A stretch of 64,000 nt of DNA from Cymbomonas tetramitiformis (GCA_001247695.2 LGRX02035124.1:1-64000); one strand, 5' to 3'. Numbered from the stretch's first letter, positions 8,927 through 18,605 are shown. A program made the numbers and translations. Notes: generated by a model from the letters alone, not told the origin.

Positions 8927-10261
8927 ATGAGCCTCCCCATGTCATTGGCCTACGGCTTATCGAAAATGAACTCGTATTCCACCAATTACTTCAGATTGGA
9001 AACCACTAATCTTACTAAAGCATCGAGGTATTCAACTATAACTTTGAATCTGCCTGTCAATTCCATCGTTAATATGAAAAGTCTCAGTATGCATTGCAAA
9101 GGTTCGTGCAAAACTCCTATACAATATACGGACACTGCAGCTAAAAATTTAATTGTTACGCTTCCCAACGGGTTGGAAAAGCTCATCTCTAGGTGTGAGG
9201 TGTTCGCAGGAGGGCAGCAATTGACCACTGGTTTTCAAAGTTACAGCACGGTAGCAACCGTTCTCGACACTATCAAAACAACACTCAGTAAAGAAATGAC
9301 TTATCAACGTGTTCTCAAAAATCAAGAAATCAATGTTGCTGACAATTTCTATGCCACACCACGTCCATACATCTTGAATACCTGGCTCAGCATATTAGGA
9401 GAAGCAGAACCTTCATACATTGATACAAGTCTTCTTCCTCCAGTTCAAATCAGATTGTATTTGCATGGGCCTGAGGTGTTAGGAGCGTTTGTCCAAGGTA
9501 GTCCACCTGAAGTCGATCTCACGGAAAAAGCTCAACAGACTTTAATCTCACAAGGGGACTTTTTATTAGACGACCTTTACTTTACCGTAGAAACAATCAC
9601 TTTCAGTTCAGGTGTCTACGATGCCGCCGTGGAATCAAAATTGCGTGACGGTTTTTTAGAAATTCCGTATAAGAACTATTTTTCATTTTTTGAAGGGGCC
9701 TCTTCGATGTCCAAATCAACAAGGTTCTCTTTGAGTTCACAGTGTATTGATAACATATATGCTGTTCAACGCCCAGGGGATTATCGGGATAAACCTTTAG
9801 GACTTATCAAATTGAAAAACACCTGTGGTACATCTTACCTCCCGTCTTACTTTAGATTTTCAGCTGGTCATTTAGGTGCTCTACAATTTAACTTGAATAA
9901 CCTGTTCGTTCCTAACTATCGAGTCGATCCTCTTGCAGCGTTCAATCTGCTCTGTATCGCTAAAGCTGACAACTACGGTACGCTATCGGGTTGTAAGATT
10001 AACAGTTATGAAGATTGGCTCAATAATCAGTTCATTCCTATGGTACGTTTGAATCTCCCCTCAGAAATGGGCGTCAGAAGCCTAACAGGATTGGATTCTC
10101 GGGGTTTGAACAGTTCCTTCTATTTTCAAACTCATGTAGCACAACCAGATGACGATTTACAAAAGGTAAATCTGACAAACAGTAACGAGGTAATGATTAT
10201 TTGCGAAACGACCGCAGTTCTTCGTATCGGTCAAAACCGTGTGATCGAAACGGTATTTTAA
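8927..10261 (+). CDS. Probable double jelly-roll major capsid protein
   Basis: A 444-residue protein. I chose ATG 8927, preceded by TATATATACAAAA; the open frame extends upstream but overlaps the preceding gene. The beta-strand pattern (TITLNLPVNSIVNMKSLSMHC, then LPNGLEKLISRCEVFAGGQQL, then SYSTVATVL) looks like the first jelly-roll of PLV/Polinton major capsid proteins. A second beta-rich half follows after about residue 220. Size fits the short end of the family. Neighbours (minor capsid candidate before, fibre-like proteins after) support a virion block. A structure prediction would settle it. The frame is intact. Confidence 0.65.
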   Translation: MSLPMSLAYGLSKMNSYSTNYFRLETTNLTKASRYSTITLNLPVNSIVNMKSLSMHCKGSCKTPIQYTDTAAKNLIVTLPNGLEKLISRCEVFAGGQQLTTGFQSYSTVATVLDTIKTTLSKEMTYQRVLKNQEINVADNFYATPRPYILNTWLSILGEAEPSYIDTSLLPPVQIRLYLHGPEVLGAFVQGSPPEVDLTEKAQQTLISQGDFLLDDLYFTVETITFSSGVYDAAVESKLRDGFLEIPYKNYFSFFEGASSMSKSTRFSLSSQCIDNIYAVQRPGDYRDKPLGLIKLKNTCGTSYLPSYFRFSAGHLGALQFNLNNLFVPNYRVDPLAAFNLLCIAKADNYGTLSGCKINSYEDWLNNQFIPMVRLNLPSEMGVRSLTGLDSRGLNSSFYFQTHVAQPDDDLQKVNLTNSNEVMIICETTAVLRIGQNRVIETVF

Positions 10262-10284
10262 AAAGCGGTTAATAGTATACAAAC

Positions 10285-10605
10285 ATGGCTCAACAACCAG
10301 GATTGGTTGGGTACAACATGATAAAAGATGTAGGACCGAACGTGGACAAACAGATTCACACCGCGACGATGTTTCAAATGTCAGGTTTTAGACCGGTTAT
10401 GATGCAACAACTCCCGTGTAAAACAATCAATGACATCACATATCCACCATTCAGGATAAGCAACGTTCATCCTTTGGCGGGATACAAAAGTTATACTTTA
10501 GGGCATGGTGAAAAGCTTTCTCAAAAGATGGAAATGTTCCATTTTCCGATGGAGCATCCATTGAATAGTCGATTGTTGCAACCTGTACCTTTGTTTTTTT
10601 CATAG
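10285..10605 (+). CDS. Small virion-block protein, 106 residues
   Basis: No family recognised. Rich in Met, Pro, Gln and aromatic residues, without signal peptide or membrane span, and lacking low-complexity tails. The start follows GTATACAAAC, like its neighbours. It lies between the major capsid candidate (23 bases) and the first fibre-like gene (13 bases). A capsid-associated or vertex role is possible from position only. Confidence 0.55.
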   Translation: MAQQPGLVGYNMIKDVGPNVDKQIHTATMFQMSGFRPVMMQQLPCKTINDITYPPFRISNVHPLAGYKSYTLGHGEKLSQKMEMFHFPMEHPLNSRLLQPVPLFFS

Positions 10606-10618
10606 ATTAGTATATACA

Positions 10619-11065
10619 ATGTCAGCTTTCGGAAATGAACTAAATGCAAAAACCTTGACTTATGCCAATACTACGTTTCGCACAACACTAAGAAATGGAA
10701 CATTGATACAATTAACAGAGGATGACGTACAGAATCAAATTATATTAGGTGATACTCCCTCAGCTGTTCGGTTGCCGGAATGTCTACCTGCTATCAAGGG
10801 TAAAATGTTTACAATTTATAACGGGACGGCTGCTACCGGTCAAGGGGTTACTGTTCAAAAGTTTGAGGGTGACAGAATAAATGGTTATTCAGACACAACT
10901 AACGGCGATATTACTTTAGAAAATGGTGACCCCAATGGAGACAAAATGACGAGCGTCACTCTAATTGCATCAGGCGAAAGGACGTTTGAATCAGGTTCAA
11001 CTACCGTTGTTGACATTCCAGGAAATTGGTATGTGATTTCAACATCTTATCGGAATACAGGATAA
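10619..11065 (+). CDS. Short fibre-like protein with MSxFG N-terminus
   Basis: A 148-residue, Thr/Asn/Gly-rich beta protein. Its N-terminus MSAFGNELNAKTL is shared with two larger proteins downstream (11088-12896 and 13458-14303), suggesting a common capsid-anchoring peptide. The rest (TVQKFEGDRINGY, PGNWYVIST) resembles head/fibre domains of phage and algal virus fibres. The start is preceded by AGTATATACA. Function as a virion spike or fibre is inferred. Confidence 0.55.
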   Translation: MSAFGNELNAKTLTYANTTFRTTLRNGTLIQLTEDDVQNQIILGDTPSAVRLPECLPAIKGKMFTIYNGTAATGQGVTVQKFEGDRINGYSDTTNGDITLENGDPNGDKMTSVTLIASGERTFESGSTTVVDIPGNWYVISTSYRNTG

Positions 11066-11087
11066 AATATAAAAAGTATAATATATA

Positions 11088-12896
11088 ATGTCAGCTTTCG
11101 GTTCAAATTTAATAGTGAAAGAAATCAACGGTAAACCATTTGTAAATGGCACGGGTCCAACCGATACACTAACGTGCGATATAGTGGTGTGTCAAACTAT
11201 AGGCAGCGTTGAATCACCGCTTGAGACCATGCACATCGGCTCGGACATACGCTACCAGAACGATATCAAATTTATAGATACTCAAGACCCATTGAATGAA
11301 CGAGAACAAATGTCCTTGTTGACAGATGGGTCGCTAAAAGTACACACATCAATCAAATTCAACGATTTCGTGTTGAACAATCCAATATCGAAATCACGAT
11401 TCTCTGCAGGCCTCGATGACCTCGATGCATCGTTTGAGATTAAAAGCTTGGATCCTGTTGAACAAACACGAGTTAAGATAGGCGAAACGGGCATCAACGA
11501 GGTAACCTGCTTGCAGACAACAATCAATATAGAGCCTTTCGGCAATGGGGTATTGATAAACGACGGCCCACTCGTATTGAATACGGGTGACATCACGCTG
11601 ACCGCAGGTAAATATCGTGGAGACGGTTCTTTGCTCCAAAACCTGCCGTCCGGGGCAAATCAGAATTTACAATCGGTCACTGATCAAGGTAGCACGACCA
11701 GTGTCGCCGATGTTTCATACACCGGAACGGGTACCATGGTAGTCAATCAAGAGAAACTTAGTGGGAATAATCTTAGAATTGAGAGTGGCTCTCTCGGTCT
11801 AGGTAAGGTATCGATAGGAGAGCAGACACAAGGATACACAAACGCCGACCACATTGGAGACCGTTCTATCGCAATCGGCCGCAATGCATTATCTATTAAC
11901 AATACAACAAGTAATGATACGATTGCAATTGGTTCTGGTTCATGTAATAACAATTGCGGTTCTTATGTCGTGTCTATTGGGGACGACTGTGGGCAGAACA
12001 ATTGCAAAGATGCAGCCGTGAACATCGGGAAATATGCAGGTGAATTTACAGCAGGTGAAAATGCAATCAACATAGGTGCTCTCGCAGGACAGAACTCTGC
12101 TCAAAGTGCGGTAAACACCGATAATACAATCGTTTTGAATGCAAGCGGGGTTGAATTAAACGCCGGTGTCGCAAGTAGTTTTTATATCAGACCTGTCAGG
12201 GCCAGTCCCGACCCAGCAAGCGAGTCACAAATGCTCCACTACGATACAGCATCCAATGAGGTGCGATATGGTCCTGTTTCCAGTGGCGGCGGTATTCCGA
12301 GTTTATCTCAAGTATTGGCTGTGGGCAATACCGGCGGTTCGATCAACCTCACTTCAGATTTGGATACGGCGGCCATAAGAATCACGAACAGTATTGATTG
12401 GGCTTACACAACACCAAACACATCTTCGATAACGACTGATGGTATTCCATTAACCCAACTCACAAGTGCTTATAGGAAGACTACATCACCAAACACATTC
12501 ACAGGCCAAGTGTATACGATGGTAAACACAACAGCTTCTACAATAACATCAGGAACTGTTCTTTCTTTTGACGATGTAAGCACTAACTTTAATGGTGTCA
12601 AGCCATATGCCGCTATCAACACCACTACTAATACCAATGTGGCCGTCATTGGTGTATGTGTCCAAGATAGTCTTGCAGGCAATTCTTGTTTTGTACTAAT
12701 TAGCGGTTTCTGTTCTGTTAACTGTATTGATGGATCGTACACCAAGGGTCAGCTTTTAGGACTTCAAGCAAATGGTGTTGTCAATTCTTCGGCAGTTGCG
12801 GCGACTAATGGTGTAATCGGGTGTTGTATGGAAACCGTAACTCATGCATCGCCAAATGCAGTTATATGTTATTTACAACCGTCATTTAAATTGTAA
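11088..12896 (+). CDS. Long trimeric-fibre-like adhesin, 602 residues
   Basis: Starts MSAFGSNLIVKEING, the anchor shared with the neighbouring fibre-like genes. Residues about 250-345 hold imperfect repeats of the type IGDRSIAIGRNAL, IAIGSGSCNNN, VSIGDDCGQNN, VNIGKYAGEF, INIGALAGQN. This is the beta-roll repeat pattern known from YadA-like heads and viral fibres. The C-terminal 150 residues form a Thr/Asn/Cys-rich beta domain. The gene is intact and is the largest of the fibre set, so it may be the host-binding fibre. The start follows AGTATAATATATA. Confidence 0.65.
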   Translation: MSAFGSNLIVKEINGKPFVNGTGPTDTLTCDIVVCQTIGSVESPLETMHIGSDIRYQNDIKFIDTQDPLNEREQMSLLTDGSLKVHTSIKFNDFVLNNPISKSRFSAGLDDLDASFEIKSLDPVEQTRVKIGETGINEVTCLQTTINIEPFGNGVLINDGPLVLNTGDITLTAGKYRGDGSLLQNLPSGANQNLQSVTDQGSTTSVADVSYTGTGTMVVNQEKLSGNNLRIESGSLGLGKVSIGEQTQGYTNADHIGDRSIAIGRNALSINNTTSNDTIAIGSGSCNNNCGSYVVSIGDDCGQNNCKDAAVNIGKYAGEFTAGENAINIGALAGQNSAQSAVNTDNTIVLNASGVELNAGVASSFYIRPVRASPDPASESQMLHYDTASNEVRYGPVSSGGGIPSLSQVLAVGNTGGSINLTSDLDTAAIRITNSIDWAYTTPNTSSITTDGIPLTQLTSAYRKTTSPNTFTGQVYTMVNTTASTITSGTVLSFDDVSTNFNGVKPYAAINTTTNTNVAVIGVCVQDSLAGNSCFVLISGFCSVNCIDGSYTKGQLLGLQANGVVNSSAVAATNGVIGCCMETVTHASPNAVICYLQPSFKL

Positions 12897-12907
12897 ATAT
12901 ATTATAA

Positions 12908-13444
12908 ATGCCTGTAAAGCGAAATGATCCTAATTTACCAAGTTGTGAAACCGTCGTTCAAGATGGGGTCGGTATGAGGATAAAAGGTATTGTAAATGGT
13001 AGACTCGCAAACACTCGATGCAAGGTAAGAAATATTGCTAACGCCCAAGGAAACGTAGTTAGATATAATAAACAGAACTTACCAAAAACTAAACAAAAAA
13101 CAGAACGCCGAGATAAATGGGTGTCAGTATCCTTGGCAATGGACGATGAGCATGTTTCTTTGGTATATGATACGGGTGCCATGATTACACAAATGTCTAC
13201 CGCCGATGCCAGACGTATAGGAATAATTCATCCAGATGGCACGTCCGATTTTAACAACGAACCAGGTTTGGTTATTGGAGTCGGCGGTCAAGTAAATACT
13301 ACAAGATTTCAGGATGTCCCATTAGTCTTAGATGCAACTGAAGAACTTGCTTGGGGAATAGTAAATGTCTATGATGATGCACATGGATTATTGGGCATTA
13401 ATCATATAAAACAATATAAGCGATACCGCGTGAAATTTAAATAG
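12908..13444 (+). CDS. Retropepsin-like aspartic protease
   Basis: A 178-residue protein. Residues 1-65 are a basic N-terminal arm. The protease domain follows with SLVYDTGAMIT (Asp88-Thr89-Gly90-Ala91, the single DTG/A motif of retropepsins), a VIGVGGQV flap-like turn and a C-terminal HGLLGINHIKQYK corresponding to the conserved hydrophobic-hydrophobic-Gly of the family. It would act as a dimer. In a capsid gene block a role in virion maturation is attractive; canonical Polintons use an adenovirus-type cysteine protease, which I do not see in this window (it may lie left of it). The gene is intact and starts after TATATTATAA. Confidence 0.75.
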   Translation: MPVKRNDPNLPSCETVVQDGVGMRIKGIVNGRLANTRCKVRNIANAQGNVVRYNKQNLPKTKQKTERRDKWVSVSLAMDDEHVSLVYDTGAMITQMSTADARRIGIIHPDGTSDFNNEPGLVIGVGGQVNTTRFQDVPLVLDATEELAWGIVNVYDDAHGLLGINHIKQYKRYRVKFK

Positions 13445-13457
13445 GTATATATGATAT

Positions 13458-14303
13458 ATGTCAAGTTTTGGACAAAGTTTAGTTTGTAAGAATTTAACAT
13501 GTGATACAATTAATGGTCAAACATACAATCCTGTACAAACTTCAAAATGGACCGAAACAAATAATGTTTTGGAACCGGCAACCGCTGGAGCAAGTGTAAA
13601 AATTTCCGGTTTAGAAGTAGATGGAAATGCAAGAATCAATGGTGGAATTGTCAACGTTGTACAATTAGGTTCCAAGACAAATTTAGAATTACAAGGGACA
13701 AAAGCTCCTGATTCAACATTTATAGATTTGAATACATCACTGGTTGAATTATCAGAAGTTAATTCAGTGTATGCTTTGGAGTTTCGTAAACGACCTGTTA
13801 TACCATCAAATCAATTTTTTAGAATTAACATGTTAGGTGATATCATAGGTGCTAATTTAATAGAAGCTGATATTGTTCGAACTCCTGTCGCAGAGTTAAA
13901 TGGACTGACATTGCCGTCAGAGTTATCTCACAGAGGTTGCAATGTCATTACTGCTTTGACAGGTGGAAATGTAAATGACAGAACAATAGATATACCAGAG
14001 GGTAAATTCATTTGCTTCTTTGATTTGACGTTAAGTACAGCCGATGTAGATGATGGTGTAAAAATCATGGATATCACATTTAATACACTTGCTCTCCCAA
14101 TAACGAACGCACAAATAGATGATAGAAAATATACAATAGATGTAAGTGCAGTTTCAACAAACGATGCTAATGATCCAAATGATGCATTGGTATATTACAC
14201 TTATGTAAAAAGTGGGCAATGTGTGTTAAAACTGGACAGTGGACGCAATTTACAGGGGCAACGTATAAGCTTCCTGGCAAAATTTATAGAAATCCAATTT
14301 TAA
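13458..14303 (+). CDS. Fibre-like protein with MSxFG N-terminus, 281 residues
   Basis: Starts MSSFGQSLVCKNLTCDTINGQTY, the third member of the anchor-sharing set. The middle is beta-rich with no repeats. The C-terminal 110 residues look like a compact trimer-forming head. It is the last gene before the right end of the element and is followed after about 23 bases by a triple AT-rich palindrome. Its A/T composition is higher than that of the 602-residue paralogue, which suggests different age or origin. A role as a second receptor-binding fibre is inferred. Confidence 0.55.
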   Translation: MSSFGQSLVCKNLTCDTINGQTYNPVQTSKWTETNNVLEPATAGASVKISGLEVDGNARINGGIVNVVQLGSKTNLELQGTKAPDSTFIDLNTSLVELSEVNSVYALEFRKRPVIPSNQFFRINMLGDIIGANLIEADIVRTPVAELNGLTLPSELSHRGCNVITALTGGNVNDRTIDIPEGKFICFFDLTLSTADVDDGVKIMDITFNTLALPITNAQIDDRKYTIDVSAVSTNDANDPNDALVYYTYVKSGQCVLKLDSGRNLQGQRISFLAKFIEIQF

Positions 14304-14325
14304 TGATAAGATATCGGAAGAGAAA

Positions 14326-14542
14326 AACGGTAAATGTATCCCAAACACTAATATATATAATATAATTCAATATGGGCAACAATTGCCGTATAGGCTTATA
14401 AATCACGCGGAATGTATCCAAAACAGTAATATGTTATATAATATATGATATGGGCAACATTTAACGTTCTACTGATCGATCACGCGGAATGTATCCAAAA
14501 CAGTAATATATATACTATAATTCAATAATGGCAACATTTACC
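14326..14542. repeat. Three tandem copies of the AT-rich palindrome
   Basis: Three degenerate copies (about 14326-14386, 14400-14473 and 14478-14542) share ATGTATCC(A/C)AAACA, a TA-rich core and ATGG(G)CAACA(T)TT. They resemble copies 1 and 2 inside the element. Tandem arrangement at the right end suggests a terminal function in addition to 3'-end formation. Confidence 0.6.
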
Positions 14543-14603
14543 GTTCTACTGATTGATTGTAGTGTCGGCTTATGCAGATCTGCCATAGATAACCGTAGGT
14601 GCT

Positions 14604-14720
14604 CACTACATGGGAAGCGTTCCGAAATACTGGGAAATCCTGGCAAAATACAGAAGGTACTTAAGGAATACAGTTGTATTTAATAAGGATGGTCCCCCTC
14701 TACACGCTTCCCATGTAGTG
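14604..14720. repeat. 17-bp inverted repeat at the element / LINE junction
   Basis: CACTACATGGGAAGCGT at 14604-14620 and its exact complement at 14704-14720, 83 bases apart. The right arm is LINE coding sequence just before homology to reverse transcriptase stops; the left arm lies in or next to the terminal part of the Polinton-like element. The exact boundary of the element is between about 14543 and 14704. Confidence 0.7.
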
Positions 14721-15318
14721 CCTTCTTCAGTGAGTACCATTCTAGAGGCATCATTGGTGATGTCTGAGATGATGTTAATTATTTGTGATGGAAGTCCTAA
14801 CTTTCTGAGTGCTAAATTGCTCACCCAGAATTCAGCTCTGTCAAATGCTTGTTTGAGGTCCAGATAAACTACGTGGAGGTCTTTGTCGTATCTATTGGCA
14901 TCCGAAATTACTTCATTCAAAATTTGGAGTGAGTCATCTATGTTTTTATTCGGAAGAAAGGCATCTTGGATGGGGAAGAGAATGGGGTGGGTGTTGAGTA
15001 TTGTTTTGAGACGGTTAGCAATTATTGTATTAAATAGTACCCGTTTCCAACATTGTGAGGGGTCTGGAATTATCTATGGTACATGGTGCAGAGGGGCTTT
15101 TAGGGATTGGAAGGATGCCTCCATGGCCATCCAGCTTTTGCACTCTTAGGAAATCTCCCAGTTATAAGAATGTGGTTAAAAAGTGAGACAGTAACTTCTT
15201 GAAAATTCTCTGGGCCCTTGATCCACTGCGAGTATCTCATTCCTGAAGGTCCTGGTGCTGTAGAAATACCACAGTCCGAGTATGCTTGTTGAAGTTCTTT
15301 GTGCGTGATTTCTGTCAA
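14705..15318 (-). pseudogene. LINE reverse transcriptase, N-terminal fragment
   Basis: Fingers/palm start of an RVT_1 domain. One frame carries STAPGPSGMRYSQW (the APGxDG block), a second (14606-14920) carries VYLDLKQAFDRAEFW (motif A with the first catalytic Asp) and LRKLGLPSQIINII. The RQGCPLSP block and the YADD motif that should follow are absent because the sequence ends at the junction around 14705. Multiple stops separate the pieces. Confidence 0.75.
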
Positions 15319-16484
15319 TAGTCTTGCGGCGGCCGTATCGGGGATTTTAGGGCTATCCTTGAGAATGTCAGTGAGCCACTGTGGGAGTTCATCTGGCTCA
15401 CTCGGGTTAGTAGAAAATATTTTTTATTTTTGTACTCATTTAGTGTTGTGTTTAGTCTTTCTGATTTGTCTCAGGTATCTTTCCATCACTACCTGGGGTT
15501 GCGGCTGCACCTTTTTCAGTAGGTTTCATCTTTCCCATGACTGTGTCTAGGAACCTCGAAAGGTTAGTTGAGAACAGATGCTGCAGGGCTTCCTTTTCTC
15601 GGAGTTTGCGTCGTTCAATGTCTGTGTCTCGGCTTTTTTGAAAAGCATTTCTGATTATTACATAATTTTCATGCAATCGTAATCTTCATGTGGCTGCTGC
15701 TTCATTGTGTTTGGGTTGGTGCGAGGCAAACGGTAGTGTGCGGGCAGCCTTTTTGGCTTGCTTTGGAATGTTACTAACATGAGTTCTTGTGTCCAGATAT
15801 TTGATGGTGCGGCGTACTGTGTTTAGCCATTTGTATATATAATTAGATACTGCTGATGGTTTTTCAGACCTCCCAGTTTTGTTCAGATTCTTGGTGCCAA
15901 AAGCGTCACTTGCCGCCTGATGTGCCAATTTGTGCAAGGTATCCCATGTCGCGTCAGGGTGCATTTCTTTGAGGCCAGTGCCGCTGTTTCTAGCTGCTTC
16001 CGATCCATTTTCCATTTCGAGTGTGCTATGTAGTCTTTCAGTGTAAGACACCCAGCCTGTAGCGTATTGGAATAAATGGGCTGTGCAGTCTATTTTTTCC
16101 GAATGCATCTCAGATCCGTACAGGTTCCAGAATTTAGCAGGCATATGGGGTTGTAGAAGGATATCCCAGCAGGTCATGTGGTCGTCTGTGCTGGATTTCG
16201 AGATTTCTTAACTTCCAGTGAGCTGAATGAAAGGTGTCGTTTGAGATAGGCATTTACATCTTTCCTGTTTAGTAGGTGAGGCGAACCTATATGCCAAATG
16301 GTATCTTTATCGTTATGGCCTAAGTTGAGACCACCTTTTGGCATCCCCTTGCCTCTAGAAAGTAAGTGAGCTGCATGCCATGGGCTATTGAGGCGAATCC
16401 ACCATTCTTTGGGTTTGCTGTGCCATTTTAGACATTGTTCTATGTTGGCTGTCTCTTCATTTTTTGCTATGAGCTTGTTCACTG

Positions 16485-17354
16485 TTATGGGGCTGCCGTC
16501 TGTATTATCCCGCCTGAGATCGAGATCAGTGGTGTCACCCTTGATGGTGCTAATAGCGGCTCTTGCTTTCGGTTTTTATTGATGCACGCGTGCACAAGTT
16601 CATTTGTGCTGTATCCGTTTGCTTCAAGGAGTCCTACAATATCTTTCTTGTTTATTTTTCTTTTTGTATCCGTATTTTTGTTTGTCATTCTGATTGGGTA
16701 CCCTGGGTACTCATCATGTGTGATTTCCTTGGCACCATTGAATCTAGGTGTTGGCAAAGTTGTATCTGTAGCTATCTCCGGTTTAGTGTCGTTTTGAGGG
16801 AGCTTAAATTCAGTCCATACTATCCCGTGGTCGGAGATGATATAAGGGTTTTCCTCTGTCCATTCAGATTTAACTGTCAGTTCTGCCATAGTTGTGTTGG
16901 CCATGATATGGGTAAGTTTTGCTTTTGAGTTTTTGGAAATAACATGTGTGAAAATTTCTGTGTTTGCGTTACGGTCCATTATCAGTTCATTAAGAGAACA
17001 TCTGTCATTGTTGAAATAAGTTAAAAGATGCTTATTCTTCTCAACATGCTCTTGATATGACATGTAATTTCCACCTGACGCCCGCTGATTTGGGGTAATA
17101 GTACAGTTTTTGTCACCTATCTCTATGTAAGCCTTTTTTGGATTATTTCCTGCCTTCCCTGCCCAGTCAGTGAGTGTGTCATATAGTTCCATTTGTTCAT
17201 CTACTAGTGTGGCATCATTCATATAGCCACTGGCTATGTAGAGCTCAAACCCGTTGTTTCCTGAAAATTTGGTCATTACTGCTCTCTTTGCATCTCCATC
17301 AATTGTGGTAACCGAGGTGGATGGTGGTAAACTTTTCGGATTCCATAGGATCAT
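16485..17354 (-). pseudogene. LINE endonuclease (EEP/APE-like) region
   Basis: An open stretch of 289 residues with the pattern of the second half of an exonuclease-endonuclease-phosphatase domain: a KAYIEIGDKN strand (GDxN site) and a C-terminal YIISDHGIVW (the SDH catalytic motif). The N-terminal part of the domain is not in frame here. The sequence then runs into a linker that shifts frame near 16483. It is part of the decayed LINE; cleavage activity is unlikely. Confidence 0.65.
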
Positions 17355-17707
17355 GGAACCAATGGAAGCTCTTTCATTTACATGAGATGTGCGAAATTGA
17401 ATTCATTTTTGTGTCATTAGGGTTTTAATTAATACAAGGTTTTCAGTATTCACCTTGGTTTCTGATATATACATATTATATCAGCCCGTCTGTCAATTAA
17501 AAGATTGCAGATTGTTTCTAATTTAACCAAACTGTCTTTATCTTCTTTGTGGTGTCGGAGGCCTCTCATATTCATACCCATTATAATCAAATTGTCAGAG
17601 TGTTGTAAGTCGGTCTAATTCTTCTGACTGTTTCATGGCGCTTTTGTGTTTTGCTTTTTGTAGTATGCATCTGCCATCTGCGTCATAGATGTTCTCACAA
17701 AGTGGAG
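17355..17707. other. Spacer without recognised features
   Basis: A/T-rich sequence continuing the LINE flank. I see no gene, repeat or RNA here beyond open-frame noise. Confidence 0.4.
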
Positions 17708-17929
17708 TGTCGCGAACCCGTGCACAGCGCGTCCCTACAAAGCACGACTGTTTAGTCCCTACTACTATATAGCCTCGCTTATTGTCAATATCTCTAGGGT
17801 ACAAGTTCAGCACTGCATATATTGTCTTATGGTGCTGCACAGCCAATATAACAACTGTCTCTTCACAAAGTTCAAAATTTTTGGTAAATATGCTTAGCTT
17901 CAACTATGCAAGCTCTTTTCCTCAACATG
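17708..17929 (-). repeat. About 220-bp direct repeat, copy 1
   Basis: Starts GTCGCGAACCCGTGCACAGC and ends GCAAGCTCTTTTCCTCAACAT. It matches 18353-18570 with scattered substitutions. On the minus strand both copies are open with a common start (MKLSIFTK, then FELCEETVVILAVQHH). It could be a pair of diverged LTRs or a duplicated fragment; terminal TG/CA and target duplications could not be recognised. Confidence 0.6.
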
Positions 17930-18352
17930 TAAAAGACTGCAGAATACAGTTCTGATGCTCGTCGTTAAATACAACTTCAAGAAGAGTACAACTTCACACA
18001 CACAAGAATATCATAAATCATAAATTACTGTATCATGTAACACTGCTGTTTTCGCGGTCTACTGTATGCAAGAACTCTCTTTATGCTCTTACTGTTACGA
18101 AGGCAAAACAAAAATGAGCGTCTGCTCTAACTTGGCAACGCCGCCCTATATGCTACAATCGCTACCTCCAGAGATAATGTAACACCCAACCGTATTTCCG
18201 TACACTGTCACCAACTATCTCGCTGCTATGACTACTCGCTATACCGCGCTTGCGTATCGTACTGCGCGCGTCATACGTTCGTCACAGGGACTACTGTCCC
18301 AGGTGTCACAACCCGGCTGTGGTACGCGACAAGCCGTGGTTTGTGACAGCTG

Positions 18353-18570
18353 TCGCGAACCCGTGCACAGCGCGTCCCTACAAAGCACGACTGTTTAGGC
18401 CCTACTACTATATAGCCTCGCTCATTGTCAGTATCTCTAGGGTACAAGTTCAGCACTACATATATTGTCGTATGGTGCTGCACAGCCAGTATAACAACTG
18501 TCTCTTCACAAAGTTCAAATTTTTTGGTAAATATGCTTAGCTTCACCTATGCAAGCTCTTTTTCTCAACA
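18353..18570 (-). repeat. About 220-bp direct repeat, copy 2
   Basis: Second copy of the 17708-17929 repeat, 645 bases to the right and in the same orientation. It lies just downstream (minus sense) of the methyltransferase-bearing retroelement, so it may be part of that element's 3' end. No matching copy was seen beyond 25.3 kb where a 5' LTR would be expected. Confidence 0.6.
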
Positions 18571-18605
18571 TCCCCCATATGTAGTTGCTGCTAGTAGCAC
18601 AGACA

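Larger units (their letters stand above)
14705..17354 (-). mobile_element. Decayed LINE-type non-LTR retrotransposon
   Basis: On the minus strand, endonuclease precedes reverse transcriptase, as in APE-type LINEs. Frames are broken at about 16483, 16175, 15680, 15450 and 15100. The element stops inside the RT at about 14705 where the Polinton-like element begins, so the 3' part of the LINE is missing here. It may lie on the other side of the virus-like insertion, outside the window. Confidence 0.75.
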
